DNA from: Nymphaea colorata
Lineage: Eukaryota; Streptophyta; Magnoliopsida; Nymphaeales; Nymphaeaceae
DNA length: 64,000 nt
Assembly: GCF_008831285.2 (NCBI RefSeq)
Contig: NC_045138.2
Location: forward strand, 6,355,205 to 6,419,204
Reading direction: 5' to 3'
In this document: positions 49,941-61,830 of the stretch, piece after piece
Layout: every line of letters starts with the position of its first letter
How positions within the stretch are numbered: position 1 is the first letter of the stretch
Notes under the pieces: generated by a model
Told to the model about the DNA's origin: nothing
The model's database searches: none
The model's input: only the letters and a program-made list of their open reading frames with translations
Made by a program: the position numbers and the translations under genes

Positions 49941-51239
49941 TTTGTAAAAAGAAGGTGTTAACTCAAAGAGAGAGACATATAGATTCTAGAAAGAGAAAGT
50001 GGGATACACACACAGACATATATATATGATCTATAAAAGAATATGTTAAATCAAAGAGAGAGAAAAGAGAAAGAGAGATATTTATGTACATGTATATATA
50101 TATATAACATGTATATACACATATACACAAATGAAAACTAAAATTAAGAAATATCTTGGAGTATTTTCGACTTCGATTTTTCTATTTTCGCGGAGAGGAA
50201 CTTGAGCACATGTAAGAGTTTAGGCTAACTCTCCAAAACCTCATTAAAGAGCGTTCTTATTTTGAATTTCATTTAAAAACATGATTCCAAATATTTTCAT
50301 ATAAGCATAAAACAATAATCATTTCATCTACTAAAAGAAAATTTATTTCTCCCACCATTAGGTATGGAAGAAAATCAAGCACACACGAAATGAAAAGTTA
50401 ATAACATAAGAAAACACTCATTGGGGTCCCTAATCGGGTGATTAAAAGAAATGCTAAACGTAAGGATGCCATGAAGACACATTTGTAAGGGGTTTTTTGG
50501 ATTGGACAAATTCCAATATAAAAAATCAACATAATAACAAAGAAATCTCAATCCAAGCACTCATTGTTATCATTCGTTCGCATATTAATTAAGGAATCAA
50601 TAAACTTTGTATGAACCTTTAAAAGCAAAGTATACATTTAAGAGAAGAGAGAAGCATATTTCAATCCTAGATGAAATTTCGTTTCACCTTGCTCATGTTT
50701 TCGGTTCACTCAAGAATAGCTCTTGACTCTAGAGAGGAGATTTGAGAGTTATCTAACATGGCCATGGGAAGATGAAAAAGGAAAAAAAAAAAAAAAAGGA
50801 AAAGGATTGGGATATTGACTACAGCTAATGAGAATGATTTTAGAAAATTAGTCTCTTTATCCGGATAATCCTAAAGCTTCCTCGAATGAAGCTGCAAGGT
50901 GTTGAAAATGTCTCTCCGAGAGGCCTCCTCATGCTTCCTTGTAGAGTGGAAGTTGGTGAAGCTTTCTCCCAAAGTTGGAGAAGAAGAAGATAAAAGGAGA
51001 GAAATAGAGAGAGAGTTAGGGGAAAGACTCTAAGTCTTCAAATGAGAAAGTATTATAGGTTTTCCAAGAGTTAGCTCACGCATAAGAGAGAAGATTTTGA
51101 AGACATTGATAGAGAGTTTTGGAGTCAAAACTCAAAATTTGAATTTAACAATATTTTCATGCGAATTTCAAGTATTTTTGAATTTATTTTAAATTTTATT
51201 TTTAATAGGTTTTGACCAAATGAGATTGGCTCTCAGACC

Positions 51240-51560
51240 TGCAAACACCCCTTTGGGAGTGTGGGCAGGGCTAGTGCTCACTTAGCAGACCAAAACAGCC
51301 CTCAAGGGGTGTTTTTTAGCCAAAAAAGGGCCTGCGTGGTCGTAATTAGGTGCACGTGTGCCGTGGCCAGCAACTGCATCTGGCGTGACAGTGCCAGGTC
51401 GCTGTCGCGGTCGCATTACTCGTGGCAGTGCGTGGCGCGGCTGTGCGCCTTGGTCAGAGCGTATGGCCTAGCCATGTCGGCCAGGACGTTTGGAGTGTGC
51501 AGCCCACTTATTGGTTTGCTTTGGACCAATAAGGGGTGGCTTTTGCCCCAGGCTTCCAAG
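51240..51560. other. GC-rich island inside R copy 3
   Basis: The stretch is clearly richer in G and C than the rest of R and contains an open plus-strand frame (51261-51599). The frame has no recognisable domain and is absent from the other R copies, so I do not call it a gene. It may be a separate insertion or captured DNA. Confidence 0.4.
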
Positions 51561-53160
51561 GTGGTCCCACACATAAAACAACATAAAAATGATTTTTAAA
51601 ACACACATTTTAAAGGGAAAAGTGATCTTTTGTTACAGACAGCACCAACTACATTTTGTGTGGTTTCGAGCTCATTTTTAGATCTAGATCGGGTTCGCTT
51701 GGTCGCCAATGTGTTCTAGTTGATGCACGAGGATTCGACCAAGGTTTAGGCTCAAAACATATTTTTAAAGTTTTTTTTTTTGGCACGAGATTGAGACGCA
51801 AAACGAAAGCATGGTATGTGCATGCGCACATGTCGCTCAGTAGTATCAAAATTTGTTATTTTGGCCTCGACTTTGGATTTTGAGTTGGAATTCTTGATTT
51901 GAATCCAAACTTCGGTTTTGGATCTAATTTGGATATAAGAGCGGCTTTATGAGTCCGTTTTCCTAGTTTAGACTTAAGTCATTTGTTGGCTCAATTACAG
52001 ACTTTGGCTTCGTATTTCGTATCAAGGTATGTATTTTAGATCTAGGACTTGGATTTGGATCCAAATATTCATCTAAAGTTGAATTTTGGAATTAAATCTT
52101 ACATTTGGATTCAAATATGGGTCTAGAGATTTGGATCGAGTATCGAGAATTGGACTTGGATATGGCTATAGAAGTTTGTCTTGGATCTAGGATCGAAATT
52201 TGAACTTGGATACAAATTTAGAAGTCTGTTTTGGGTTGAGCTTGGACTCAGGGTCCAAAATTAAACCCAAATCACTGTAAAGATGGTTGAAATAACCGAG
52301 AATCTTGTTTGAATGAAATACAGTCTTCTGAAAAAAATTTGGGGTGATAATAGATGTAGTACTAAAACAGCTGTAATTAAATAAACTTTGGGATCTCCAG
52401 GTATAGATAAAAGAAAAAAACATATCTTGATGTATTCTGGAACGTGGATGTCACTTTTTAGTGTTATTATTGACATTGTATGTTGCTTAACATTTAGTAC
52501 TACCAATTGTACATTCAAGAGTTCAGAGTCTTTGGATCTAACTTTCCTACCTATGCTTGTACTTTATTTGAGACAATAAAGTAGGAAAAAAGACCTCTCA
52601 TATGCATCATTGTTCAAAAGCTTTCATGCTGTAGATGCATATATAAAATGGGAGATATAGTGCCAACACTAGGGCAACAAATGATTTAAATTTGAGAGTT
52701 ATAGTTGAAAAAGCTCATGTGTCAATGCATTCAATAACAAGGACAAGAATTTTATGTTTTAATATTGCAATCATTGAATCCCACCTAAATGTAGCATTAA
52801 CAATTGTATTTTCCAAAGTCATGAGATCCTTTATATTCAAGTTTTTTCCTAATTTAAACTTGTTATTTACTTGAGAGAGTATAGTTGGTGGAAAGACACC
52901 TCATATCCACAATTGTCTAAAACTTACATATAAAGTAGGAGATATGGTGCAAAAGCTACTCACAATTGATTCAAATTTACGAGTCATATGTACAAGTAAA
53001 AATGCTCGTCTCCTAATGTATTCAATAACAAGGATGGGAATTTTAGATTTAATGTTAATGTTGTCACTGGATGCTGCCTAAATTTAATGCTAGCATTTAT
53101 ACTTTTGAATGTGTGAGTCTCAGTATTTAAATTTCTAATTTAAGCTTATGTGTTATTTGG

Positions 53161-53535
53161 GAGAGTATAGTTGATGGAATTAAAGACCCCTCATGGCTTC
53201 AAGGCCTCATCGGCTTTGCCTTGCATGCCTTCATGGCTTCACAGCATGGTCAGGTCTTTGTATTTCAAAACAAGGCAGGATTGAAATCTAGGCAGAACAT
53301 AAGAGATGACAAGAGCCACAAGTTGGCTTTCCGAGAGCAAGCAGTTATATGTGGTGGGCTTCATTGTAACAAAATTCTGAAAGCTTGTCTGAGCTGGCAC
53401 AAAGGACAGCAATGCTAAGCTAATTTCCTACTTTGTTTCCCTGCTCATCACCTTCTTGGTTTACCTTGCTTATGTCTATGCTTGTTTCCCTTTCTAGTTC
53501 ATCAGTCTCCCTGACACACTCGTACGAACTTGACT
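53161..53535 (+). repeat. Extension of R copy 3 whose inverted copy lies at 11071-11290
   Basis: Blocks around CTTGCATGCCTTCATGGCTT, the AACAAGGCAGGATTGAAATCT block and ACCTTGCTTATGTCTATGC are found in reverse at the right end of R copy 2. About 130 bp in the middle (near 53310-53440) have no partner there. Confidence 0.75.
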
Positions 53536-53569
53536 TGCTGCTTGTACCAATACAACTCTTCTTTACAAT

Positions 53570-53890
53570 TAGGGTTGTACATGAACTGAGTCAAGCTCGA
53601 GCTTGGTCAGCTCGACACTAGTCAGCACATACTTAATTTGCTTGCCTGGACCTTGAGCAGTGAGTCAAGTTGTATAAGGTCAGGTGGAGCTGGACTTGAT
53701 AGAGTGGGTCCCAGCTAGAGCTGGGCTTGTTTAAGCTCGTTTACCAACTGACAACTGTCATTTGACTTGATCTGTTTCCTTTGTTTTACGAGTTTATGTA
53801 GTTTGAATTTGACTCATTTAGAAGCTGAGTTTACTGAGTGAGTTCAAGTCAAGCTCGAGTTGGCTCGACTCATTATATATCACGACTCAA
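53570..53890. repeat. Short repeat-rich DNA with CTCGAGC motifs (possible hAT-type non-autonomous remnant)
   Basis: It opens with TTAGGGTTGTACATGAACTG and carries GTCAAGCTCGAG twice (about 53592 and 53850) plus related GCTCGACT blocks. Sequences of this wording are common at the ends of plant hAT-type MITEs. No clean terminal inverted repeat or target-site duplication was confirmed. Confidence 0.3.
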
Positions 53891-54055
53891 TGCCAATGAT
53901 ACGTGTGGGAACATGGTGAAATCAACCGAATATCTGAATGATATTCAGCTCCTCGACAATGGAAACAGAGTTTCTCTGGTTGAGAATGTCTACTGGAGAA
54001 TGTCACCCATCAATTCAGTTAGGAGATTTCTTTACAAGCTAGAAGGTAGTTCCTA
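53890..54055 (+). pseudogene. Exon-like fragment, unassigned
   Basis: A protein-like frame (blocks IQLLDNGNRVSLVENVYW and SVRRFLYKLEG) is followed by a GTAGTT that could be a splice donor. The wording is faintly like the start of an NLR leucine-rich region, but it is on the strand opposite to the nearby NB-ARC exon and is too short to assign. Confidence 0.25.
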
Positions 54056-54069
54056 TTCCAATTCATTAT

Positions 54070-55429
54070 AAAACATAGAGAAAAATACTCATTTTCCTTA
54101 ATTTACATAACCTTACTTCCATTGAGTATTGTTTCAAGACATGGAACCAATGCCCTTTACAAAAACTATTTATCCTCGTTGGCACAAAGGCAGTAACAAA
54201 AGAAAGCCTAAATTTTAGGGCGCTGATTATGTAACAAATTAATTTATGTGGGGGAACCACTATGCAAATAAAATAAATTGTGTGGTTCTAGATGGGCACA
54301 CCACACCCAGCTCTACCATTAAGCTAACTGATAATAAGTTGGTGCACATCATAATATATTACACTTAACTTATGGATTTATAGAAGAACGTAAGACTTAG
54401 TTGTTAAAGTATATATACTCAACAGGAAGGTTATTCGGATTATCTCACATTTTCTTCAGTAGCCAAATTAATTAAATATTGGGAAATATTTTCTCTCTAT
54501 TGAAGGAACTAAGAGTTGGTGACTTCAAATGGATATTCACAATGTCTTTCTTCATAACGTATCTTCAGTGAGGTAGAGATTGATATGCAAATTGAATATA
54601 CTGTTGTACGGACTTAAATAATGTCCTTGGAATTGTTGGGTGAGCAACAAGAATATAATATCATACAGCGGCAAACAAGAGAAACGAAACCCCCACCCTT
54701 CACCCATCCCCCAGGTACCAGGTCTGCTTGAGTGCTTTCGGTGGTGAATTAATACACAATTTAGTGATGCTTAGAAGGTAATATTAAGAACAGTATGATT
54801 ACCTAGTTAAGAAGTGTTCACCTCAAGTATTTATTCAACAACATAAGAGTGACCCTTATTAATATTTCCCTTCTTAAGTTATAAACAAAAAGTAACCCCA
54901 GAAAAACAGAAAATTTGTTCTAATGATTTTCATATATAATTAAAGTAATAGCCATATTTATTCAAATATGTGTGGTATAGATTCTCTGTCACTAAATAAG
55001 AAAGAGAGTTGATCATGATATAGATTCTCTTATCCAAATCCGATTCGATAGCATTTATGTTCTACAGCACCTCATGAATTTGAAAATCTCATATTCTCGA
55101 GTTGTTCCAGTCCAACTTGGTTATAAATATGTAATTCATATTGTTAATTCGATGAGAATCAATCTACAAATTCTGAAATATGAGATCTATATAAAGCTAA
55201 AAAATATTAAATAAGACGTTTTCTCAATGCAAAAAGGAAAATTAAGTATTTCAAGTGTAGATTTTAAATCGAATCTAAAATAGATTCTTTCAAGAACTAT
55301 GGATTTTACCGGGATCTTTTGCTATAGCCTATTGTTTACTTGGCGAGGCTAGTTTTATGCCTTGAACAACTTTTGTAGGGCAGTAGATCATACCATAAAA
55401 AGCGGGCAGGTAAATAGGAAAATGAATAC
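54070..55429. other. AT-rich stretch, no gene recognised
   Basis: No coding signal. If the NB-ARC exon at 55430-55881 belongs to a gene, the part next to it is intron on the minus strand; no following exon (GLPLAL or leucine-rich repeats) was found down to 53.5 kb. Confidence 0.5.
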
Positions 55430-55881
55430 CTGCTCTGCTGCCATGGTGTAAACCGGTGATGTTTTTCCCGCTGCATGATAGAATAACTGCTTTGCTGCCT
55501 CCTTTTCCAGCTTTGGCAATGGATAAATTTCATCCACTATATTCTTTTTCATCTTTTCTCTAGAGATGACGATGGTTTTTAGACGCTCTGTCCTAAACAA
55601 GAGATTCTTCAGATCCTTCTCAGACCAAACATCATCTAAGACAATCAAACGATTCCCAGAGCACTTAATTTGCTGCTCACTCAGCCCATGCGCTATCTGC
55701 CTCACAGCATCTTTTACGTCTTCAAACCTGGGCACCTCTCCACCAAGCAACTGAGACCATATTCTTTTGAGAATGTCCAGTGTATCTGGCGATCTCGAAA
55801 CCGTGAAATAGAAGATATTCTTACCGAACGAGCCTGACAACAGCCGACCCAGATTTTCAGGCAGACCCCTAAACGTGTGAC
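55430..55881 (-). pseudogene. NB-ARC exon of a plant NLR immune receptor (gene fragment)
   Basis: NLR proteins bind ADP/ATP through NB-ARC and switch on plant immunity inside the cell. This exon of about 150 codons holds, in order: FYFTVSRSPDTLDILKRIW (the stretch after the P-loop), a helix region, LIVLDDVWSEKDL (kinase-2/Walker B, with the W typical of non-TIR NLRs) and TIVISR (RNBS-B), then the LFYHAAGK-like block. The wording resembles the RPW8-type helper class (ADR1/NRG1), which is inference. On the minus strand the exon is bounded by an acceptor (T-rich run ending TTTTAG at about 55882) and a donor (CAG|GTATTC, GT at 55429-55428). The P-loop exon, ARC2 and leucine-rich repeats are not seen, so it may be a remnant, or the exons lie beyond long introns outside the window. 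Confidence 0.75.
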
Positions 55882-56465
55882 TAAAATAAAAAAAAGCTGT
55901 TCACTTCCATTTTAAAAAGAGTGACCATGTAGGAAAAGAATAACCTTCATAGAATCAAACAACAAGACAGTAAATGTCATTTTTTGTGAATAATTAGGAA
56001 AACTTATTTTACATCAAAAAATAGAAATAAAAATGTTCTATTTTTATCAAACGAAGCTTATAATTAATCATATTTAAATTTGATAAAATAACTTAAAGTT
56101 CAAAGATAAAAAAGTAGTTGCACTTTAGATTTAGTTATCTAATTTATCTCCTGGAGGTAACATATGACATTAGCAAGGACACAATTCTGAGTATTGCAAA
56201 TGGGCCAAATCTGGGTCACGAGCTATTTGAGACCACCATACATAAACCAACATAATCAGATCTAGATCTGGTATGGAAACTATCTGAGGATTCAGATCTA
56301 ATACCTCTTTAGCACGAACACGCAACCCATTTGGCTGGTCAATGGTCACCCTCATAAAGTCTCAAAAGTAGGGATATAAACGGGCCAGGCATATCAGATT
56401 ATCAAACAAATACCGAATCCATGGACGTGGTAAAAAAAAATTAGATCCATTCAAATTTAAATTCA
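55882..56465 (-). repeat. Intron-side DNA duplicated at 63427-64000
   Basis: From CCCAGATTTTCAGG (55848) the sequence matches 63389 onward to the window end with small indels. It includes the GATCTAGATCTGGTATG block and a TAGGGATATAAACGGG block, the latter resembling the terminal sequence of hAT-type MITEs common in plants. Confidence 0.8.
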
Positions 56466-57220
56466 AATACGGTTTGCTGTTTCACCACTAAACATAAATT
56501 AGAATAACGTACCCACCAGTATCCGATAAAGATCCTATCTACATAATGAAGCTGGATCTTACATTAGTCGGATCCGAATTAGGTTTTCCAAAAAATCAGC
56601 TCAGGATTCAAATTTGAATTATTCAAATATGCGTAGTTAAGTTAGTTAAAAATTAAACCCAACACGAAACCAAAACTATATTGCAACCTAAAAGTCAAGA
56701 CACAAGACAACTGGTGTAGAATTTTTCTGTTTTAAATTATTTCTCTTTGTTTAATTAGAAGTAACATAGTCTTTTTAAGTATGTCTTGACATTTTTTATT
56801 TACAATTTTTTCCGTAAACTTATGTGCAAATTTTCAAATATTAGTCAGTCTTTTGTGACAGATCAAAGTTGAGCAGTTTGCTGTAAAGGCCTCACACATA
56901 AATGAATGAATTAGATCAATAATAAACAAATAAATGGATCACTTGATTTACTAGGCAAAGGTCTAAGCATAATGTTCTTGTTGTCTACCTACCTGTAAAC
57001 TTCATCATGAAAGTTCCACAGTCAAAAAATTCCAGAGCATGTTATAAAAACTTTACAGCATCAACTGAATAAATTTTTTGATATATATTTTTCCATAGAT
57101 GCTGCTATATTTTTTGAAGTAAGAAGACATAACTTTAGTCTCTAAGCAGTGGCACATTCAAGAGGATGGCATAACTTTATCAGCTGCAATTCCTACATGT
57201 TAATGTGAGAGGAAAGACTC
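56466..57220. other. AT-rich stretch, nothing recognised
   Basis: No coding signal, RNA gene or clear repeat. Confidence 0.5.
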
Positions 57221-57265
57221 AAAGACCAGAGCAAGTTAAAACGAAATGACCCACAACATTGGCAT

Positions 57266-57415
57266 GCTCGTCCAAAACCTTTTTGAAAACTTTTTAACCT
57301 ATTTGTAAAGCATTGTAAATGGGCCAATCGTATTAGCTTCAATAATGACACATTCCATCTACTTCATGGGAGAGAGAAAGGCATCTCCTCTGCTTTCCAT
57401 TCTCTTTCTTCTTTC

Positions 57416-57453
<38 letters not shown>

Positions 57454-57595
57454 GTCCAAAACCTTTTTGAAAACTTTTTAACCTATTTGTAAAGCATTGT
57501 AAATGGGCCAATCGTATTAGCTTAATGACACATTCCATCAACTTCGTGGGAGAGAGAAAGGCATCTCCTCTGCTTTCCATTGTCTTTCTTCTTTC

Positions 57596-57657
<62 letters not shown>
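57266..57657. repeat. 186-bp tandem duplication including (TA)n tracts
   Basis: CTCGTCCAAAACCTTTTTGA starts at about 57267 and again at about 57452. Each copy ends in TTCTTTCTGCATATATAT, giving TA tracts at 57419-57451 and 57599-57657. 57222-57370 also matches 26070-26215 in unit 1. Confidence 0.88.
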
Positions 57658-57658
<1 letters not shown>

Positions 57659-58215
57659 CTGTTCTCTTTCATCCGTATTTTTTTCTCTTATTCATTTCTC
57701 TCTCTCTATCCCCCTCTCTCTTCTCTCTAGTTCTTCAAGGGGATAAAGAGAAATGGTGCCATAAGAAACACCTCAAATTAAACATGGGAGGAGGACCACC
57801 TTAAAACTTTTATTTTCTTTTTGATCCCCTTTCTCTATTTATTTTCTTCTATTTCATTATTCTGTTTCTCTCTCCCTCTTTCACACACACACACAGATTC
57901 TCTCTCTATCTCTCACACACACTTTATATATACATTGAGAGATAGAGATGTGTAAGGAATAAGAAAAGAAATAGAAAAGGTGGCCAATAAAGAGAGAAAA
58001 GGCCTTAGGGTTGTCATTTGCACAATTCATAACATGTGTCCCTATGACACCATTGCTCATTGTCTCCTTAAGCAAGGAGAGAGAAGAGGGAGAAGGTGAG
58101 AAAGGAATTAAAGAAGAAATATGAAGGAAAAAAGAATGAGAAAAATATATATAAAAAAGAAAAATAGAAGAAGGAGAACAGAAAGCATAGGACGTTCCCT
58201 TCTCTCTCAACTGTG
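57370..58215. mobile_element. Fold-back element E, right-flank copy
   Basis: The left arm (twice in part because of the 186-bp duplication, then 57660-57870) is mirrored by the right arm at about 57970-58215. The centre holds CA and CT microsatellites. It has the same internal landmarks as the other copies. Confidence 0.7.
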
Positions 58216-58224
58216 GCCAGCAAA

Positions 58225-58850
58225 GGGTGATCTTATCACACAAATGTACAAGCACACAAATGTACAAGCACTAGGGGAGAGAATAGCAGAAATGCTGAGA
58301 GTCATTCTCTCTCCTTGCTGTTGCAGTTGATGATCTGGTGCTACTTTTCTCCAGTTATCCACTCCACCTCCTCCTTCTCTCTCTCTCTCACTGTGTGCCT
58401 CTCTCATTAGGAAAAAACTGGAGTTATTGGGAAGTTCCATTCAGAGAACGTGTATTTTTTTCTTTGATGAAGTTGCAATAAGCCTTAATTTCGATATGTT
58501 TTTTGAGATGGTTGGTCCTTCAAGAAAATCTACTATTAATTAGAACAAAGTGTTTTGAACTTGGTGTTGAGTTTTCTTTTATGGAAATTATTATGACGTC
58601 CTATCCTTGGGGATTGGGTCATGGGGCATCAGCTTCTTTTGCTTTAAAAGGAGAAACACAGATGTACAAGTTGAAACACAATAGAGCTTTGCAGTAAAAT
58701 CATGTCCGATACCCTGAGAAGATGATGCTTTCAAGTATCTTGTTGGGTGACATGATAAAAGCCTCCTCCAACTCTTTGAACAAATCACAATGACGTTTCA
58801 TTATGCCAGAGGCAGTTGCTTTCTTTCCATTGGTTTTGAAGTTTCAGCTA
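58225..58850 (+). repeat. Composite repeat X, right copy, first part
   Basis: Follows E as on the left flank. It contains the GGGAGAGAATAGCAGAAATG block, AGTTGCAATAAGCCTTAAT and GGCAGTTGCTTTCTTTCCAT. It is about 85-90% similar by eye to the unit segments, so it is older than the array. Confidence 0.6.
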
Positions 58851-59430
58851 AACACAAAACCAATTTGAAAACGCTCTGGTCTGGTTAGAAAGAGACGTTT
58901 GAGGACAAAAACATCTGCGAAATAGTTACAATACAGTTGTGGCAGTTTTGTTTTCTTTTTGGATACGTAACATTTTGGAGAGAATAATATTAGTTGCTTC
59001 CAATCGTATCATAAACACTATTTGGCTACATCTCAAAGTTTAGATCCGAAAGCAGTTAACAGAACGTCCGTTTTCCTCAATAAATTCCTGGCAAGCTCAA
59101 GCAACAAATTCCTTTGGACAAATTCATTAAAAGGGTTGTTGTGCCTAAAACTTGTATTCGTGGTCGACCCCCACTTTCCCCTTTTGCTTTCATCACCATA
59201 CAAGGTTCGCTGTATGATGAAAAGATAAACCTCTTAGGTTCAGTGCATTTTCTATCTTGTTCCGAGAAGAAAATTAACTGAGTCATGTCAGTTTTGTCCA
59301 GCCTACCTAGCAGCCTCCTAAGCTAGGAGACTTTAATTTAAGTTATATATTTTGATTCGTTGATGGTGTATATATACAAGCAGTTACATATATATCGTAC
59401 GACATTCTAGAGTATATCTCCAGACTTGGT
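58851..59430. other. No gene recognised
   Basis: The first 60 bp resemble 5020-5070 on the left flank. The rest shows nothing. Confidence 0.5.
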
Positions 59431-59735
59431 AATAGATTAATAAAGAAGAGAATCAATTGGTTACAAGATAACTTACAAGAAAAGCGTTATTAACAGGCCC
59501 CTTCTTCACTCCTTGCCATATTGAATGATATATCTCAAAATATGGATCTGGCAGACATAAATGAAGAAGAGAATGATCGATTGGTTATAGCAGTTAGTGA
59601 AGAGAAATTACAAAAAAAACAATATCAAGCGGATCTGGCTGCAGAGATTATAAATAAAGAAGAGAACGATCTATTGGTTATAGCCGTTACTGAAGAGAAA
59701 TTACAAGAAAAGCAATATCAACCCTATTCAATATG
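59430..59735 (+). repeat. Roughly 90-bp coding-like tandem repeat, two full copies and one decayed copy
   Basis: A frame from 59521 to 59787 contains two in-frame repeats, with EENDRLVIAVSEEKLQKKQYQ-like and EENDLLVIAVTEEKLQEKQ-like blocks. A third, frame-broken copy lies just upstream (59433-59500, GAAGAGAATCAATTGGTTA). The peptide is acidic and Glu/Lys-rich. I do not recognise a family; the substitutions between copies do not break the frame. Confidence 0.6.
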
Positions 59736-59829
59736 GAGAGAATATCTCAACACCTTCCTTTTTCTGCTAATTCGATTTTTTAGATGAATGAGGATCAGCT
59801 AAAATTTGATGTGGTAGACAGTCATATAT

Positions 59830-59970
59830 CGGTTGAAAGAGGTGGGCACGCCCTCTGCTTTCTGTTCTCTTTCTTCTGTTTCTTTTTTCACATATTTTTT
59901 CTGCTCTCTTTCCTTCGTATTTCTTCTCTAATTCCATTCTCACCCTCTTTCTCTTCTCTCTCCAGGTAAA
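59830..59970. mobile_element. Fold-back element E, solo left arm
   Basis: Matches only the left arm (CCCTCTGCTTTCTGTTCTCTT through CTTCTCTCTCC). No right arm follows. Confidence 0.6.
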
Positions 59971-60069
59971 TCAAGTCGATCACTGTACATATCGGCCTTG
60001 AGTCATCGAAGCCCATTCTTGCGATCAGATCAAGAAACTTGAATCCGGTCGACGCAACACATGCACATG

Positions 60070-61830
60070 CACACACATGCACATGCACAAAGAGGATCAG
60101 GGCCACCACAACAAGGGAGAGAATAGTTCCAATGCTGAGGAGTCACCCTCTCTCCTTGCTGTGTCTATTGACGAGCTGGCGCCCCCCTTCTTTAGGTATC
60201 CACCTCCACCTTCTCCTTCTCTCACTTTTTGCCTTTTTCATCAAGGAAAAACTGGGGTTATTGGGTTGTTTCATTCAAAGAACACATATTGTTTTTCTTC
60301 AATGAAGTTGCAATAAGCCTTGTTTTGATCCGTTTTTGAGATGTTTGGTCCTCCATTCTCTTTGGAAATCTAGTATTAATTAGAACAAAGTGTTTTGAGT
60401 TTTATTTTATAGAAATTATTGTGATGTCATATGCCTGGCAGTGGGTCGCTAGTTTACATATGGAACTCATGAGACATCAACTTTCTTGTGCTGCAAAAAG
60501 AGACACTGATATATAAGTTGAAACATAGTGAGACAGTTTACTAGAATCAGGTCTGCTACCCTGGGAAGATGATGCCTTCAACTATCGTGTTTGGTGGCAG
60601 GATAAAATACTCCTCCTACTCACTGAACCTCCTACTCACTGAACGTATCACTGTGATGAGTTATTATGCCCAAGGCAGTTGCTCTCTTTCCATTGGTTGA
60701 TTCCATATCATGTGCACCACATCATTTTCAGCTTCCTGAAACATAAACTTAATAAGTGATACAAACTCCTACGTTGACCATCCCCACCCCTTCTTAATTA
60801 ATAGGTTCACCACTCCATGTAACAAGCAAGACAAAAGGCCTTATGTACAAGACAAATGATGGAGCGAACATTATGAAAGAACGTGTCAGGACTGCAGAAC
60901 ATTCTAAATGGGATGCTGATGACCTTGTAGATTTCTTTTATAGTAAAGCATGGTGTAATATGCATGAATGTTATATTATTGGTTCCCTCCCCCCCACCTC
61001 CCGAAAGTCAAAGAGGAAAAAGGTGAAGAGTGTGTTTAGAAGGAAACAGGTGAAGGGTCAACTACTTTGATAAAATTGGAGAAGTGTAAAGTGGGGTTTT
61101 TGGTTACGTAGGCATATCTGATTATATGATATTATATGTTCTGTTCCATAGCATAGTATATGTCATATAGTTGATTTATAGATAAATATATGTAATGTGT
61201 CTTTTAAAGAAATTCATGTAAGTGATACATAAAAAACTCATGTTGTAAGCAGGATATATACTCATATCAAATAGCAAGAAAGTACATAGCCAAAATCACA
61301 ATATATATATATATGTATATATATAAAGCAAAAGGCATGAACCATATATCAAATAAAATAAAATTATTAAGAAAACAAGTGGAAAAGTAACTTCATCATT
61401 TGGCACACATTTGCAAGCATGTGATTCGTCGAACTTGAGATCACCCTCAACAAGCTCAGTAGGATACTAGGATTTGTTCTCCAAGAATCGAACTTAAAGA
61501 AAAAAATATCTATATGCAGAAAAGGCACTAAAAATTAACGTTTTAGGCAATAATACATGTATAAGTAAAAAAGGTCAAGCCTCGACGTAGGGATTAACAA
61601 AGATGACACTTTAGATTCTAACCTTATTATTGACATTGGATGTTTGCAAATATTTAGCACTACCAATTGTACATTCCAAATTTCGATTATTCATATCTAT
61701 ATTCTCCAAACTTATGCTTTTGCTTCATTTGAGAGAATAGAGTTGGCGGGAAGACCTCATATCCGTCGTTGTTTGAAAACATGGATGTCACAATCTTATA
61801 AAAAGGAAAGTGTAGTGGCAGGACTAGAGT
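60070..61830 (+). repeat. Composite repeat X, right copy, second part
   Basis: Begins with the best preserved exon-like piece of X (block GENSSNAEESPSLLAVSIDEL, about 60115-60180, followed by a possible GT donor in TTTAGGTATCC). It then runs through the GTTGCAATAAGCCTTG, GGTCTGCTACC, TTAATTAATAGGTTCACCAC and CATAGTATATGTCATATAG landmarks to one R-type module (about 61530-61800). A 17-bp duplication (CTCCTACTCACTGAAC) lies at about 60610-60640. Confidence 0.6.

Larger units (their letters stand above)
49553..53160 (+). repeat. Dispersed repeat R, copy 3 (longest)
   Basis: Aligns with R copy 2 and R copy 1 (see those entries) and holds 50850-51740, which neither other copy keeps. The right part is built of three tandem modules of about 293 bp, seen from the blocks TTGACATTGTATGTTGCTTA (about 52470), GAATCCCACCTAAATGTAGC (about 52777) and CTGGATGCTGCCTAAATTTA (about 53068). 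Each module then has TTGAGAGAGTATAGTTG-like and AACAAGGAT-like blocks. No conserved reading frame was found. Confidence 0.78.

Noticed and set aside
56380-56420. TAGGGATATAAACGGG as the end of an intact hAT-type MITE
   Set aside because: The wording fits, but no matching inverted end or 8-bp target duplication could be located by eye, so it is only mentioned within the duplicated intron entry.
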